Numbered from the stretch's first letter, positions 8,486 to 17,153 are shown. The stretch: DNA of 64,000 nucleotides from Arthrobacter sp. 18067 (GCF_902706295.1 NZ_CACSJJ010000003.1:124001-188000); one strand, 5' to 3'. A program made the numbers and translations. The notes: a model not told the origin generated them from the sequence alone.

Positions 8486-9085
8486 ATGACCCCGGACAAC
8501 GGCACCATCATCGGTGACGACGGCCTTGCCCGTCCCCTGTGGGCTGCTTCGGACCCGCTCATGCAGGCCTACTACGATCACGAATGGGGCATGCCTGTCC
8601 GCGATGAGCAGGGCATGTACGAACGCATCAGCCTTGAGGCGTTCCAAGCGGGTCTTTCGTGGGCCACCATCCTCCGGAAACGGGAGGCTTTCAGGAAAGC
8701 GTTCCTGGACTTCCACCCGGAAAGCGTTGCCGCCTTCACCGATGACGACGTTGAACGGCTCATGCTCGATGCCGGGATCGTCCGCAACCGCCTCAAAATC
8801 CGCGCCGCTATCACCAACGCCAAAGCCACCATCGCCCTGCGCGAAGAAGGTGGCCTGGTTGAGTTCGTATGGTCCTTCCAGCCCTCAACCACGCCGGCGC
8901 CCCACACCTTCGCCGACATCCCCACAACGTCCCCTGAGTCAATTGCCTTGTCCAAGGCACTCAGGAAGAAGGGTTTCGCTTTCGTTGGGCCTACCACCAT
9001 GTATGCCTTGATGGAAGCAATTGGAATCATTGACACCCACCTGATGGACAGCCATCGCCGCGGGTCGTCGGGAGTATGGTCCTGA
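8486..9085 (+). CDS. tag: DNA-3-methyladenine glycosylase I (Tag-like), zinc-site residues replaced
   Basis: Base-excision glycosylase for 3-methyladenine. The 199-residue sequence matches the Tag family throughout: DHEWGMP, LEAFQAGLSWATILRKREAFR, DDDVERLMLDAGIVRNR, FVWSF and ALRKKGFAFVGPTTMYALMEAIG. Start ATG 8486 has GGAGGAG 5 bases upstream. Aligned from memory to E. coli Tag, whose zinc ligands are C4, H17, H175 and C179, this protein has Pro17, Tyr30, His185 and Ser189, so only one ligand is kept. It follows alkB by 136 bases with its own ribosome binding site. Confidence 0.88.
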   Translation: MTPDNGTIIGDDGLARPLWAASDPLMQAYYDHEWGMPVRDEQGMYERISLEAFQAGLSWATILRKREAFRKAFLDFHPESVAAFTDDDVERLMLDAGIVRNRLKIRAAITNAKATIALREEGGLVEFVWSFQPSTTPAPHTFADIPTTSPESIALSKALRKKGFAFVGPTTMYALMEAIGIIDTHLMDSHRRGSSGVWS

Positions 9086-9550
9086 GCGAAGGTCCCACCC
9101 GGGCTGATGCTTTGACACGGTAGTCCCCACCCCTTGTCCACAGAAGTGGGCAACTTTATCCACAGGCGTGGATAAACTCTGTGGACATCCATGCATATCG
9201 GCTCAGAATCGGTGCACTCGCAAGGATTTTGACATGCGATGCGTGCAAAGACAGTTATACCCACTGTGTACTGAGCTGTGGATAGTGCTCCAAGCTTCAC
9301 TCAAAGTTCAACATCACGGGATTGCCGCTTTTGCCTTGAGTCAGTCCGGAGCCACATCGGGGCGACACTTTGTCTGCCGTTGATCCAACGCACCCGGATC
9401 AGGCGGGCACCACTGGGATCCTGCGCCCAGGAAGTTACCCACTTAATAACAACCACCTACCCACAAGTTATCCACAGGTGGGGAAAACTTGTGGGTTTCT
9501 CAGGGGAAAATCCCCGCCATGCCGGTCCTCCAAGGTCTCTGTATGCAGTG

Positions 9551-9570
9551 AACTACACGTGTGTAAGTTA
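9551..9570. repeat. 20-bp near-palindromic repeat, copy 1
   Basis: AACTACACGTGTGTAAGTTA is nearly self-complementary around ACAC/GTGT and recurs at 9770-9789 with 18 of 20 bases identical. Both copies sit inside the DnaA-box cluster. The form suggests a dimeric protein binding site distinct from DnaA. Confidence 0.6.
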
Positions 9571-9769
9571 TTAACAGTGTTGATAAGCCTGTTGATAGAA
9601 CGTGCTGCGGGGCGTCATTAACAGGGTTGTCCACAAGTGTTGGTATTCGGCCTGATTTGTCCACATAAACGGGTCGAACGGGGACAAAGTTATCCACAGG
9701 TGTGGAGAAATTCATGCCATTCGGGGGATATCTGCCGATCTGACAGCCTCCATGAGGGCCTGTGGGGAT

Positions 9770-9789
9770 AACTACACGCTTGTAAGTTA
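9770..9789. repeat. 20-bp near-palindromic repeat, copy 2
   Basis: AACTACACGCTTGTAAGTTA differs from copy 1 (9551-9570) at two central positions. It lies just before the last two perfect DnaA boxes of the cluster. Confidence 0.6.
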
Positions 9790-9895
9790 CACACAGTGTG
9801 GATAAGGGCTGTGGATAACCCCTCGGATAGCCCCTCCTGCAGAGGACGCAGCCGGGTTGATCGATGCGGTCCTACCGTGCGCGTACCGTGGTCCC

Positions 9896-10513
9896 ATGAA
9901 GAGCGATTTCAAGAAAGAGATCCGAACCTACAGTGCCAAACACGGTGAATTCTCCGTGGTGACCGTCCCCACCATGCAGTTCCTCATGATCGACGGCCAC
10001 GGAAATCCAGGCACCGCCCAAGCCTATAAAGACGCCCTGACCACGCTGTATCCAGTGGCTTACAAGCTGAAGTTCTTCAGCAAGAACGAACTCGGCAAGG
10101 ACTACGGTGTGATGCCCTTGGAGGGCCTCTGGTGGGCTGATGACATGGAGTCCTTCACCAGCGCCCGGGACAAATCACAGTGGGACTGGACCTTGATGAA
10201 CATGGTCCCGGACTGGATCACCCCTGAGCATTTTGAAGCAGCACTCGAGGCAGTTGCCAGGAAAGGGGAGGCCCCCGCACTGGAGGCACTTCGCCTGGAG
10301 CCGCTTGAAGAGGGGTTGAGCGTGCAGACACTCCATATAGGCCCCTACGACGCTGAGGGACCAGTACTGGAGGAGATGCACAGCAGATTCATTCCCGGGA
10401 ACTCCCTGGCGATGACCGGGAAGCATCATGAAATCTACCTCGGCGACGTGCGCCGCACGGCACCGGAGAAGCTAAAGACCATCCTCCGACAGCCGGTTAA
10501 GCCTGCGGTCTGA
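9896..10513 (+). CDS. GyrI-like small-molecule-binding domain protein
   Basis: A 205-residue soluble protein. Features such as VVTVPTMQFLMIDGHGNPG near the N-terminus and a C-terminal GKHHEIYLGDVRRTAPEKLKTILRQPV tail are those of GyrI-like (SOUL/AraC effector) domain proteins, which bind hydrophobic small molecules and in some cases inhibit gyrase. No DNA-binding domain is present. I chose ATG 9896, where the conserved KSDFKKEIRTYSA begins, over an upstream ATG at 9857. The DnaA-box cluster forms its upstream region, so its promoter may be affected by DnaA. Function unknown. Confidence 0.75.
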   Translation: MKSDFKKEIRTYSAKHGEFSVVTVPTMQFLMIDGHGNPGTAQAYKDALTTLYPVAYKLKFFSKNELGKDYGVMPLEGLWWADDMESFTSARDKSQWDWTLMNMVPDWITPEHFEAALEAVARKGEAPALEALRLEPLEEGLSVQTLHIGPYDAEGPVLEEMHSRFIPGNSLAMTGKHHEIYLGDVRRTAPEKLKTILRQPVKPAV

Positions 10514-10559
10514 ACAAGATCCTGCGGTGGTCTAAAGAAGGCGGAGCGAGGGAAGCACG

Positions 10560-11414
10560 CTATCCAGCAGTGACGCGGAACCAGGTGACGACAGCCAACA
10601 GGCCGGCTACGAGGATGAGCCCCCCGGCCTGCAGCAGGGCTTGGTTCTTGCCGCGCGGGGCATAGGCGATGGCGGCAGCCGCGAGGCCGCCGGTGATCAA
10701 ACCTCCCAGGTGGGCCTGCCAGGCGATGCTGGGAACAAAGAACCCGATCGCGCCATTGATGGCGATCAGGACCCAAAGTTGCTTGGTTTCGCCGCCGCGG
10801 TGACGTTGGACCACCAGCATGGCGCCGAAGAGACCGAAGATGGCACCGGAGGCACCCACCACGCCAACATTTGAAGCCATCGGAGTCATGAGGAGGAAGC
10901 CCACCGAGCCGCCGACGGCAGAGATCAAGTAGAGGGCAAGGAATCGGATGCGCCCGAGCAACGGCTCAAGGGCTTGTCCGAAAATCCACAGCGTGTACAT
11001 GTTCAGGACGATGTGCAGCAGGAACCCTTGTGAATGCAGGAAGGCTGCCGTAAGCATGCGCCACGGCTCATCGGCCGCAGCTTTGTTCGCGAAGGCGAAG
11101 TTCTGAAAGATGAAGTCCCCGGGCACAATCCACTGAAGGATGTAAACCAGCACGCACAGCCCGATGATCGTAAACGTCACCAAAGGCCGGCCCACTGCCA
11201 GGGCGCCGCCGTAAGGCGACCGGTATGTCGGCGTCGTACGTTTTTGTTCGTTGACGCAGTCAACGCATTGGAACCCGACGGCGGCCGCCCGCTGGCACTC
11301 GGGGCACGCAGGGCGCCCGCAGCGCTGGCACCGCACATAGGAGGGCCTGTCCGGGTGCCTTGGGCACACCGGAATATCAGCGGACGGCTCTGCCGACGGA
11401 ATTCCGTAACTCAT
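10560..11414 (-). CDS. Rhomboid family intramembrane serine protease with N-terminal zinc-finger
   Basis: Predicted intramembrane protease of 284 residues. The N-terminus has paired cysteine and histidine motifs (CPRHPDRPSYVRCQRCG, CPECQRA, CVDC), a B-box-like zinc finger common on actinobacterial rhomboids. The rhomboid core (about 75-280) has six or more helices with HSQGFLLHIVLNMYTLW, the active-site Ser in VGASGAIFG, and the partner His in AWQAHLGG. Substrate unknown. It lies 21 bases after ppiA on the same strand. Confidence 0.92.
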   Translation of the reverse strand: MSYGIPSAEPSADIPVCPRHPDRPSYVRCQRCGRPACPECQRAAAVGFQCVDCVNEQKRTTPTYRSPYGGALAVGRPLVTFTIIGLCVLVYILQWIVPGDFIFQNFAFANKAAADEPWRMLTAAFLHSQGFLLHIVLNMYTLWIFGQALEPLLGRIRFLALYLISAVGGSVGFLLMTPMASNVGVVGASGAIFGLFGAMLVVQRHRGGETKQLWVLIAINGAIGFFVPSIAWQAHLGGLITGGLAAAAIAYAPRGKNQALLQAGGLILVAGLLAVVTWFRVTAG

Positions 11415-11435
11415 GAGCTCAGGTTCAGAGTGTGA

Positions 11436-11978
11436 CTAGAGCTGTTCGATGTCGATGCTGTTGATGACTACGTCCTCAACGGGGCGGTCGCCCATTCCGG
11501 TGCGGACGGCCTCGATCGAGTCCACAACCTTGCGGGATTCCTCGTCAGTGACTTCACCGAAGATGCTGTGCTTGCCGAACAGCCAGTCGGTGTTCACGGT
11601 GGTGATGAAGAACTGTGACCCGTTGGTGCCCTTGCCCATCTGGATACCGGCGTTGGCCATGGCCAGCTTGTAGGGAGCGTTGAATGTCAGTTCCGGGTGG
11701 ATTTCGTCGTCGAACTGGAAGCCCGGTCCGCCAACGCCGCGACCCAGGGGATCGCCACCCTGAATCATGAAGTCCTTGATGATCCGGTGGAAAATGGTGC
11801 CGTCATACAGCGGCGTCCCGGTCTTGTCTTCGCCCGTTTCAGGGTGGTTCCAGGACTTTTCGCCCGTGGCCAAGCCAATGAAGTTGGCGACCGTCTTGGG
11901 CGCGTGGTTGCCGAAGAGGTCAACCTTGATGTCGCCGAGGGTCGTGTGGATCGTTGCTTTTGCGGTTGCGATGGTCAT
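11436..11978 (-). CDS. ppiA: Peptidyl-prolyl cis-trans isomerase (cyclophilin type)
   Basis: Cytoplasmic protein-folding catalyst of 180 residues without a signal peptide. It has the cyclophilin signatures FHRIIKDFMIQGGDPLGRG and NGSQFFITTV plus a conserved tryptophan in TDWLFGKHSIFGEV. ppiA near gyrA and the tRNA pair is the standard actinobacterial arrangement. It is divergent from the membrane-protein gene at 12132, with 153 bases between that may hold both promoters. Confidence 0.95.
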   Translation of the reverse strand: MTIATAKATIHTTLGDIKVDLFGNHAPKTVANFIGLATGEKSWNHPETGEDKTGTPLYDGTIFHRIIKDFMIQGGDPLGRGVGGPGFQFDDEIHPELTFNAPYKLAMANAGIQMGKGTNGSQFFITTVNTDWLFGKHSIFGEVTDEESRKVVDSIEAVRTGMGDRPVEDVVINSIDIEQL

Positions 11979-12131
11979 GGCCCCATTCTTTCATGCAGGG
12001 TCAACGCCGGTGCTGTTGTAAAGCCGGTTCCGCGCTCGGTGAAATCCGGGACGAATCCGGCAGATGAATAGCCGGTGTTCCCCAAGCGACGTAGGCTAGC
12101 AACAAACGAGCATGTGTATCGGGAGGTAGTT

Positions 12132-13076
12132 GTGAAGAAATCAGACCGTATTGCCCGCGACCTCGAACAATCCGTTGTGACCAGCGTGGATAACGCCCGC
12201 GACTGGGCTGCACCCCGCGTGGAAGCAGCCGTCAACTGGGCTGTTCCGCGTATCCAGCACGGCATTGACACCGCTTCCCCCAAGATCCAAGAGGGGCTGA
12301 AGTCCGCTGCGCACAACCTCGCCGACGGCGTTGCAGTTGTTACGCCGCGGATTCAGGATGGACTGGCGCACCTCGCGCCGAAGATCCATGACGCTGTGGA
12401 GGACGCAACACCCAGGATCCAGGAGACGCTCAACAAGGCAACTCCAGCGCTTGGCCACGCCCGGGACAAAGTAGTGGACGAATACCTGCCCAAGCTGTCC
12501 GAGCAGTTGGGCCAGGCTTCGGTGGCAGTTCACCACGCACTGGAGAACGCACCGGCACAGGTGGACGCAGTCGCGCAGAAGTTGGTTGATTCCGGCGTCG
12601 TGCACAGTGTCCAGGAGCAGGCACAGGCCACCGGCAAGCAGATCAAGGCAGTGGCAGAGGATGCGACCAAGGCCGTTTCCTCCAAGCTGGGCAAGGAGCC
12701 GAAACCCAAGAAGCGCGGCTGGCTCATCGTCACCGTCATCGCAGCTGCCGCTGCCGCAGGCGTTGCCGCATGGAAGGCTTCCAAGCCGGTTGAGGATCCG
12801 TGGAAGACGCCTTCCCCGGTGACACCGACTCCGGCTCCGGTTCCGGCAACGTCAGCAGCTCCGGCCGCAGCCGTGCCCGAACCCGGCACTTCGGACCTCA
12901 CTCCGGAGGAAGCAGCAGCTGAGGCCGGGCAGGCAACCAAGGACGCCTTCAAGAACGTTGAAGATTCCACAGCCAAGGTGGCAATCGACGCCAAGACTGC
13001 CGTCAAGAACATCGCCGCCAGCCTGCACAAGGACACCGAAGGCACGGACTCCGATGCCAAAGGTACACAGAACTAA
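12132..13076 (+). CDS. Membrane protein with 11-residue helical repeats, in the CwsA position
   Basis: A 314-residue protein I cannot assign firmly. Residues about 18-110 repeat an 11-residue amphipathic pattern starting with Pro (APRVEAAVNW, VPRIQHGIDT, SPKIQEGLKS, TPRIQDGLAH, TPRIQETLNK). A lysine-rich stretch leads to one helix (WLIVTVIAAAAAAGVAAW, about 197-214), then a Pro/Ala-rich and finally an acidic, helical tail. The layout and place between ppiA and gyrA resemble mycobacterial CwsA, a divisome membrane protein, and the repeats resemble DUF5324-type proteins. GTG 12132 has GGGAGG 5 bases upstream. Confidence 0.7.
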   Translation: MKKSDRIARDLEQSVVTSVDNARDWAAPRVEAAVNWAVPRIQHGIDTASPKIQEGLKSAAHNLADGVAVVTPRIQDGLAHLAPKIHDAVEDATPRIQETLNKATPALGHARDKVVDEYLPKLSEQLGQASVAVHHALENAPAQVDAVAQKLVDSGVVHSVQEQAQATGKQIKAVAEDATKAVSSKLGKEPKPKKRGWLIVTVIAAAAAAGVAAWKASKPVEDPWKTPSPVTPTPAPVPATSAAPAAAVPEPGTSDLTPEEAAAEAGQATKDAFKNVEDSTAKVAIDAKTAVKNIAASLHKDTEGTDSDAKGTQN

Positions 13077-13118
13077 CACCTGACGAACGCCCCCAACAGG
13101 GCAGCACGTCAGGCAGTT

Positions 13119-13150
13119 GAAGGGATCCCGGCCTCGGCCGGGATCCCTTC
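13119..13150 (+). terminator. Strong hairpin terminator after the CwsA-position gene
   Basis: Perfect 15-bp inverted repeat (GAAGGGATCCCGGCC and its complement) with a 2-base loop, 43 bases after the stop. There is no long T-run, which is common in high-GC actinobacteria. Confidence 0.8.
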
Positions 13151-13216
13151 AGTGTTTGCCGGCTTGTAACCAAAGCCTCCGTCGGACGCGCTCACGCGGG
13201 TGTTAGATTTGGAGTG

Positions 13217-14092
13217 ATGTCAGCCGATAGACCCTCTGCGGGTGCCCTTCAGGATGGTCCGGTGCTCCCGGGCGTTTCCATTGTCATCCCGGCGTATAAC
13301 GAGGAAAGCGTCATTCGCCAGTGCCTCATCGCGGCCATCTACCAGTCCGTGCCTGCCGATGAGATCATCGTGGTCGACAATCTATCCACGGACCGCACGG
13401 CCAAAATTGTGCGCCAGATGCAGCAGGAATACCCGGAAAGCCCCATCATCCTCCTGCGGCAGGAAGCCGCGCAGGGCCTGATTCCCACCCGTAATCACGG
13501 GCTGAACAACGCCACCGGTGACGTCGTAGGACGCATTGACGCCGACTCCGTCCTGGAACCCGACTGGGTGGAACAGGTCCAAAAGGCGTTCATGGATCCC
13601 TCGGTCGCCGCCGCCACAGGTCCAGTGGTCTACTACGACATGCCCATGCGCCGCTTCGGACTCAAGGCCGACGACAAGATGCGCCAACTCATGTTGCGAC
13701 TGGCCAAGCACCAGTACCACTTCCTTTTCGGTTCCAACATGGCCCTGCGCCGTACCGCATGGGAGACCATCCGCGACGAAACGTGCCTGGACCCCAAGGA
13801 CGAAATGCACGAGGACATCGATCTTTCGCTGCACCTCTTCGAACATGACCTCAAGGTGCAGTACCTTCCCCAGATGGTGTCCGGCATGTCTGCCCGCCGA
13901 CTCGAGGACTCACCCCGCGATTACCGCTACTATGTCCAGCGTTTCGACCGGACGTACAAGGCCCACAACGTCAAGAAGATGGCATTGAAGGCGCCTATGG
14001 TGGTGTTCTTCTCTGTGTACTTCCCGGCCAAGTTGCTGCGGGCAATCCATACCGCCAACACCGCCCAGGGTGCCCGTCGCGGTGGTATTTAG
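13217..14092 (+). CDS. Family 2 glycosyltransferase
   Basis: A 291-residue GT-A-fold enzyme expected to move a sugar from a nucleotide donor to a lipid or polysaccharide. N-terminal VSIVIPAYNEESVIRQCL and IIVVDNLSTDRT form the donor site, GRIDADSVLEPDW holds the DXD-type metal motif, and the acceptor region contains MHEDIDLSLHL. A weak hydrophobic stretch near the C-terminus (APMVVFFSVYFPAKLL) may touch the membrane. GTG 13214 is an alternative start. Acceptor and product unknown. Confidence 0.85.
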   Translation: MSADRPSAGALQDGPVLPGVSIVIPAYNEESVIRQCLIAAIYQSVPADEIIVVDNLSTDRTAKIVRQMQQEYPESPIILLRQEAAQGLIPTRNHGLNNATGDVVGRIDADSVLEPDWVEQVQKAFMDPSVAAATGPVVYYDMPMRRFGLKADDKMRQLMLRLAKHQYHFLFGSNMALRRTAWETIRDETCLDPKDEMHEDIDLSLHLFEHDLKVQYLPQMVSGMSARRLEDSPRDYRYYVQRFDRTYKAHNVKKMALKAPMVVFFSVYFPAKLLRAIHTANTAQGARRGGI

Positions 14093-14131
14093 GCGCCCTG
14101 CGCCTCAGGGAAAGCGCACGACGCCGGAACC

Positions 14132-15040
14132 TCAGTCAGTGCCAAGCTCGGCTTCTTGCCGGTCTGCTTCAGCCCGTCCACGCCGCTGCCCGGCAACGAC
14201 AACGGCCAGGCCAACAAGAATCAGCGCCAAGCCCGCATAGGTGCCCGCCGGCAAGGTCTCATTCAGGAAAATGGCCGCCAGAATTGCTGCACCCGGGATT
14301 TCCAGCAGGATGATCATGGACACCAACAAGGGGCTCATCGTGGCAAGCAAATGGTTGAAGGCAGTGTGCCCCACCAGCTGGGCGCAAACGGTGATGGCGA
14401 TAATGCCAAGCCAGCCTCCGGCGTCGAACCCTGTCAGTGGCTGCGCGCTGAACAAGGCGAGCACCGCCACGATCGCCGCGCACATGCCGTAGCACAGCGT
14501 CGTGTAGGTCCCGGTTCCCATGGACTGGCGGGCTTTCCCTCCCGCGAGGGTATAAAGGCCGGCCAGCGCACCACCGGCAAGTGCCAGCAGGTCGCCGAGC
14601 AGGGCCTCCGGGGACGAACCCATGTCGAAGCCCGTGATGGCAACCACGCCGCCAAAAGCGATCCCGAGGCCCAACAACACCGGCCAGCGATGCCGGGTAC
14701 CCCGGAACATCTGGAACACCGCGATCCACGCCGATTGCAGGCACACCAAGGCCGTAGCCGCCGCAACGGACGTCAGCTGAAGCGCGGTGATGAAGCAGGC
14801 GAAATGGAACGCGAGTGCAACAGCGGCCACAGCGGACCAGCCAAACTCACGCCGGGTGATCCTGCCGAATGCTTTTGGCTCGCGGATGGCAACGGGAGCC
14901 GCCATCACAACCGCGCCGATCGCATTCCGCCAAAAGGCGATAGCCAACGCCGTAACGGAGGTGGCTCCAAGGGTGCCTGCGATGAGAGGTCCGGAAGAGG
15001 CAACACCCAGTACACCAAGGGCAGCAATGAGAAGGGTCAC
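14132..15040 (-). CDS. EamA/DMT family transporter
   Basis: Inner-membrane exporter of about ten helices (302 residues) with two EamA repeats, each containing the conserved FWRNAIGAVVM or LALAGGALAGLYTLAGG style segments. Family members export metabolites such as amino acids. The C-terminus is charged and cytoplasmic. The substrate cannot be inferred. It converges with the glycosyltransferase gene and is divergent from the GH84-type gene. Confidence 0.88.
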   Translation of the reverse strand: MTLLIAALGVLGVASSGPLIAGTLGATSVTALAIAFWRNAIGAVVMAAPVAIREPKAFGRITRREFGWSAVAAVALAFHFACFITALQLTSVAAATALVCLQSAWIAVFQMFRGTRHRWPVLLGLGIAFGGVVAITGFDMGSSPEALLGDLLALAGGALAGLYTLAGGKARQSMGTGTYTTLCYGMCAAIVAVLALFSAQPLTGFDAGGWLGIIAITVCAQLVGHTAFNHLLATMSPLLVSMIILLEIPGAAILAAIFLNETLPAGTYAGLALILVGLAVVVAGQRRGRAEADRQEAELGTD

Positions 15041-15158
15041 GGATCAACCCTAGTGGGGCGGGGGAGCGCAACAGCCCCTATCTGATGGTCCAACAGTGTG
15101 GTTGTCTTGACTCAGCATTCCAGTGAGCCGGTCACGGCGTACCCAAGGGGTTATCTGA

Positions 15159-17153
15159 TTGAACACGGCACCCGTCGGCACCGGCGCCAAGCGCCGGCGC
15201 TCTGCTCTGCTGCTGGTCGCGGCCGGTGTTCTTGCGGCCGCCCTCGTTGTTACCGGGTGGTTCGCCGTTTCACGTGACCGCCCAGACGAGCCCGAAGGAA
15301 AGCGGGCCGGCGTTCCAAGTATCTTCCCCGCGCCGCAGCACGCCAAGGCCGGAACGGGCGAGCCCGTCCCTTTGAACGGCCACGTGTACGTGGTTGCCCC
15401 CGCTGGAACGGATCAAGCCTCCACTGCCGCTGTGCAGGACGTTGTGGCAGGCGCCGGGGGCAGTTCGGAGGTGGTGACAGCGCTTGCCAACCCACGCGAA
15501 GGCTCATCTGCCATCTATTTGGGCGTTGACTCAGCCGTAGCTCCGGTTCTCAACGAATTGCAGCTGGACGGCGACTCCACCCTCCGGGACGCTCTTGGAC
15601 ACGCCGAAGGCTATGTGGTTGCCACAGGACAGCCTGGCGGGATTCCGACGGCGGTGCTCGCCGGACGGGACAACGACGGCATCTTCCACGCCGTGCAGAC
15701 CCTACGACAGTTGCTCAAGGACGGTTCCGTGGCTCCGGTCCTGGTGGGTGACTGGCCGCTGATGGAAACCCGCGGTGTCATCGAGGGCTTCTACGGCACC
15801 CCGTGGTCACATCAGGCCCGCTTGGATGTCATCGAATTCGCCGGCAGGCAGAAGATGAACACCTACATCTATTCGCCGAAGGACGATCCTCTATTGAGGG
15901 AACGGTGGCGGGACCTTTACACGAATCAGGAGCTTGAGGAACTGCGTGAGCTCATCGACACAGCAGCGGCCAACCACATCCGTTTCAGCTACGCACTCTC
16001 GCCGGGAATCGACGTTTGCTACTCGCGTGAGTCTGACCTTGAGGACGCAGTGGCCAAGCTTGAATCCCTGTACTCGCTGGGCGTCCGTTCCTTCGTGATT
16101 CCCCTCGATGACATCGCCACCAGGGTCCAATGCGCCGACGATCTCCGGGAGTTTGGTTCGGGTCAAGCCAACCTGGCAAAGGCACAGGCATCCTTCCTCA
16201 ACGATGTGAATGCCAGGTTCATCTCTGCCAAGGACGGCGTCCTTCCACTGGAAACGGTCCCCACCTTCTACAACGGTTCCGCGAGCACTCCCTATAAGCG
16301 GGAACTAGGCCGTGCTTTGAATCCCGGAATCGTGGTTCAGTGGACGGGTGAAGATGTGGTTTCGCACCGGATCACCCGTAAATCAGCGGAAACTGCCGCC
16401 GAGACCTACGGGAGCCCCGGCAACTCCCGGAGGATCGTCATCTGGGACAACTATCCTGTCAACGACTTTTCCCAAGACCATCTCTTCCTGGCTCCCGTCA
16501 TCGGGAGGGATGCCGACCTCCATCAGTCGATCCAGGGCATTGTCACCAACCCCATGATTCAGCCCTATCTCTCTTTGCCGGCCATCTTCAATTACGCAGA
16601 TCTCTCCTGGAACGGTCCAGCGTACGACCCCGCCAAATCCATGAACGCGGCCCTGTCCCTGCTCTCCGGGCCCGACCCCGAAGTCCAAGCCGCAGTGCGG
16701 GCTTTCGTGGACCTGAACCAGGACTGGCAGGACGACGACCTCACACCATCAGCGCCCGAGCTGCGACGCGACATTGACCAGTTCTGGGCGGATTACGACG
16801 CCGGCAAGTCACCATCGGAGGGGTTGAGGAGTCGCGCTGAGCTGCTTCAGCGGCTTCCCGAACTCCTGCCACGCATGGCGATGCCCGGTTTCGCCCAGGA
16901 CGGCGCCACGTGGGCCGCCGCGGCTGCTGAGTACGGACGAGGCATGGAGGAGGCCCTGAATATGCTGGAGGCAGCCAGGCGTGGCGATGCCCAGGCCGTT
17001 GCAGCCGCCCGCACCAACGTGCAGGGCGCTCTCAAGACGGCCGGGGCAAAGACGCAGCCCACGTTGGAACTTGGCGTTGTGACGCCCGTTCTGGGCAATG
17101 GTGAACTGACCCTGTTCCTCGAGCGGGCGCTGCAGGCTGTACCGCCCCAGTAG
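15159..17153 (+). CDS. Membrane-anchored beta-N-acetylglucosaminidase (GH84 type)
   Basis: A 664-residue extracellular hydrolase. Residues about 12-36 form an uncleaved signal anchor (LLLVAAGVLAAALVVTGWF). A GH20-like N-terminal domain (about 50-200) leads to the GH84 barrel beginning TRGVIEGFYGTPWSHQ, with NTYIYSPKDDP and the catalytic Asp pair D317-D318 in VIPLDDIA. A helical domain follows (WNGPAYDPAKSMNAAL). The usual reaction removes terminal beta-linked GlcNAc by substrate-assisted catalysis. TTG start with AAGGGG upstream. The target could be host or environmental glycans, or the cell's own wall; no neighbour decides this. Confidence 0.85.
   Translation: MNTAPVGTGAKRRRSALLLVAAGVLAAALVVTGWFAVSRDRPDEPEGKRAGVPSIFPAPQHAKAGTGEPVPLNGHVYVVAPAGTDQASTAAVQDVVAGAGGSSEVVTALANPREGSSAIYLGVDSAVAPVLNELQLDGDSTLRDALGHAEGYVVATGQPGGIPTAVLAGRDNDGIFHAVQTLRQLLKDGSVAPVLVGDWPLMETRGVIEGFYGTPWSHQARLDVIEFAGRQKMNTYIYSPKDDPLLRERWRDLYTNQELEELRELIDTAAANHIRFSYALSPGIDVCYSRESDLEDAVAKLESLYSLGVRSFVIPLDDIATRVQCADDLREFGSGQANLAKAQASFLNDVNARFISAKDGVLPLETVPTFYNGSASTPYKRELGRALNPGIVVQWTGEDVVSHRITRKSAETAAETYGSPGNSRRIVIWDNYPVNDFSQDHLFLAPVIGRDADLHQSIQGIVTNPMIQPYLSLPAIFNYADLSWNGPAYDPAKSMNAALSLLSGPDPEVQAAVRAFVDLNQDWQDDDLTPSAPELRRDIDQFWADYDAGKSPSEGLRSRAELLQRLPELLPRMAMPGFAQDGATWAAAAAEYGRGMEEALNMLEAARRGDAQAVAAARTNVQGALKTAGAKTQPTLELGVVTPVLGNGELTLFLERALQAVPPQ

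Larger units (their letters stand above)
9134..9818. other. DnaA-box cluster outside the dnaA region
   Basis: The 810-base gap between tag and the GyrI-like gene has no gene and is full of DnaA-box sequences. Perfect TTATCCACA boxes lie at 9156-9164, 9468-9476 and 9690-9698 (+) and 9797-9805 and 9810-9818 (-). Near matches include TTGTCCACA at 9134-9142, 9627-9635 and 9657-9665, CGTGGATAA at 9167-9175, TGTGGATAG at 9277-9285, TGTTGATAA at 9578-9586 and TGTTGATAG at 9590-9598. This is more perfect boxes than I count in the two oriC spacers together (three). It could titrate DnaA, act as a secondary initiation site, or be a regulatory site. Confidence 0.8.

Noticed and set aside
9134-9818. Possible plasmid iterons or CRISPR repeats
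   Set aside because: Units are irregularly spaced, in both orientations and match the DnaA-box consensus; there is no uniform repeat-spacer pattern, Rep gene or cas gene.
15267-15279. GTTTCACGTGACC, parS-like, in the GH84-type gene
   Set aside because: Only one half plus the centre matches; the right half-site diverges, and it is in ordinary coding sequence.
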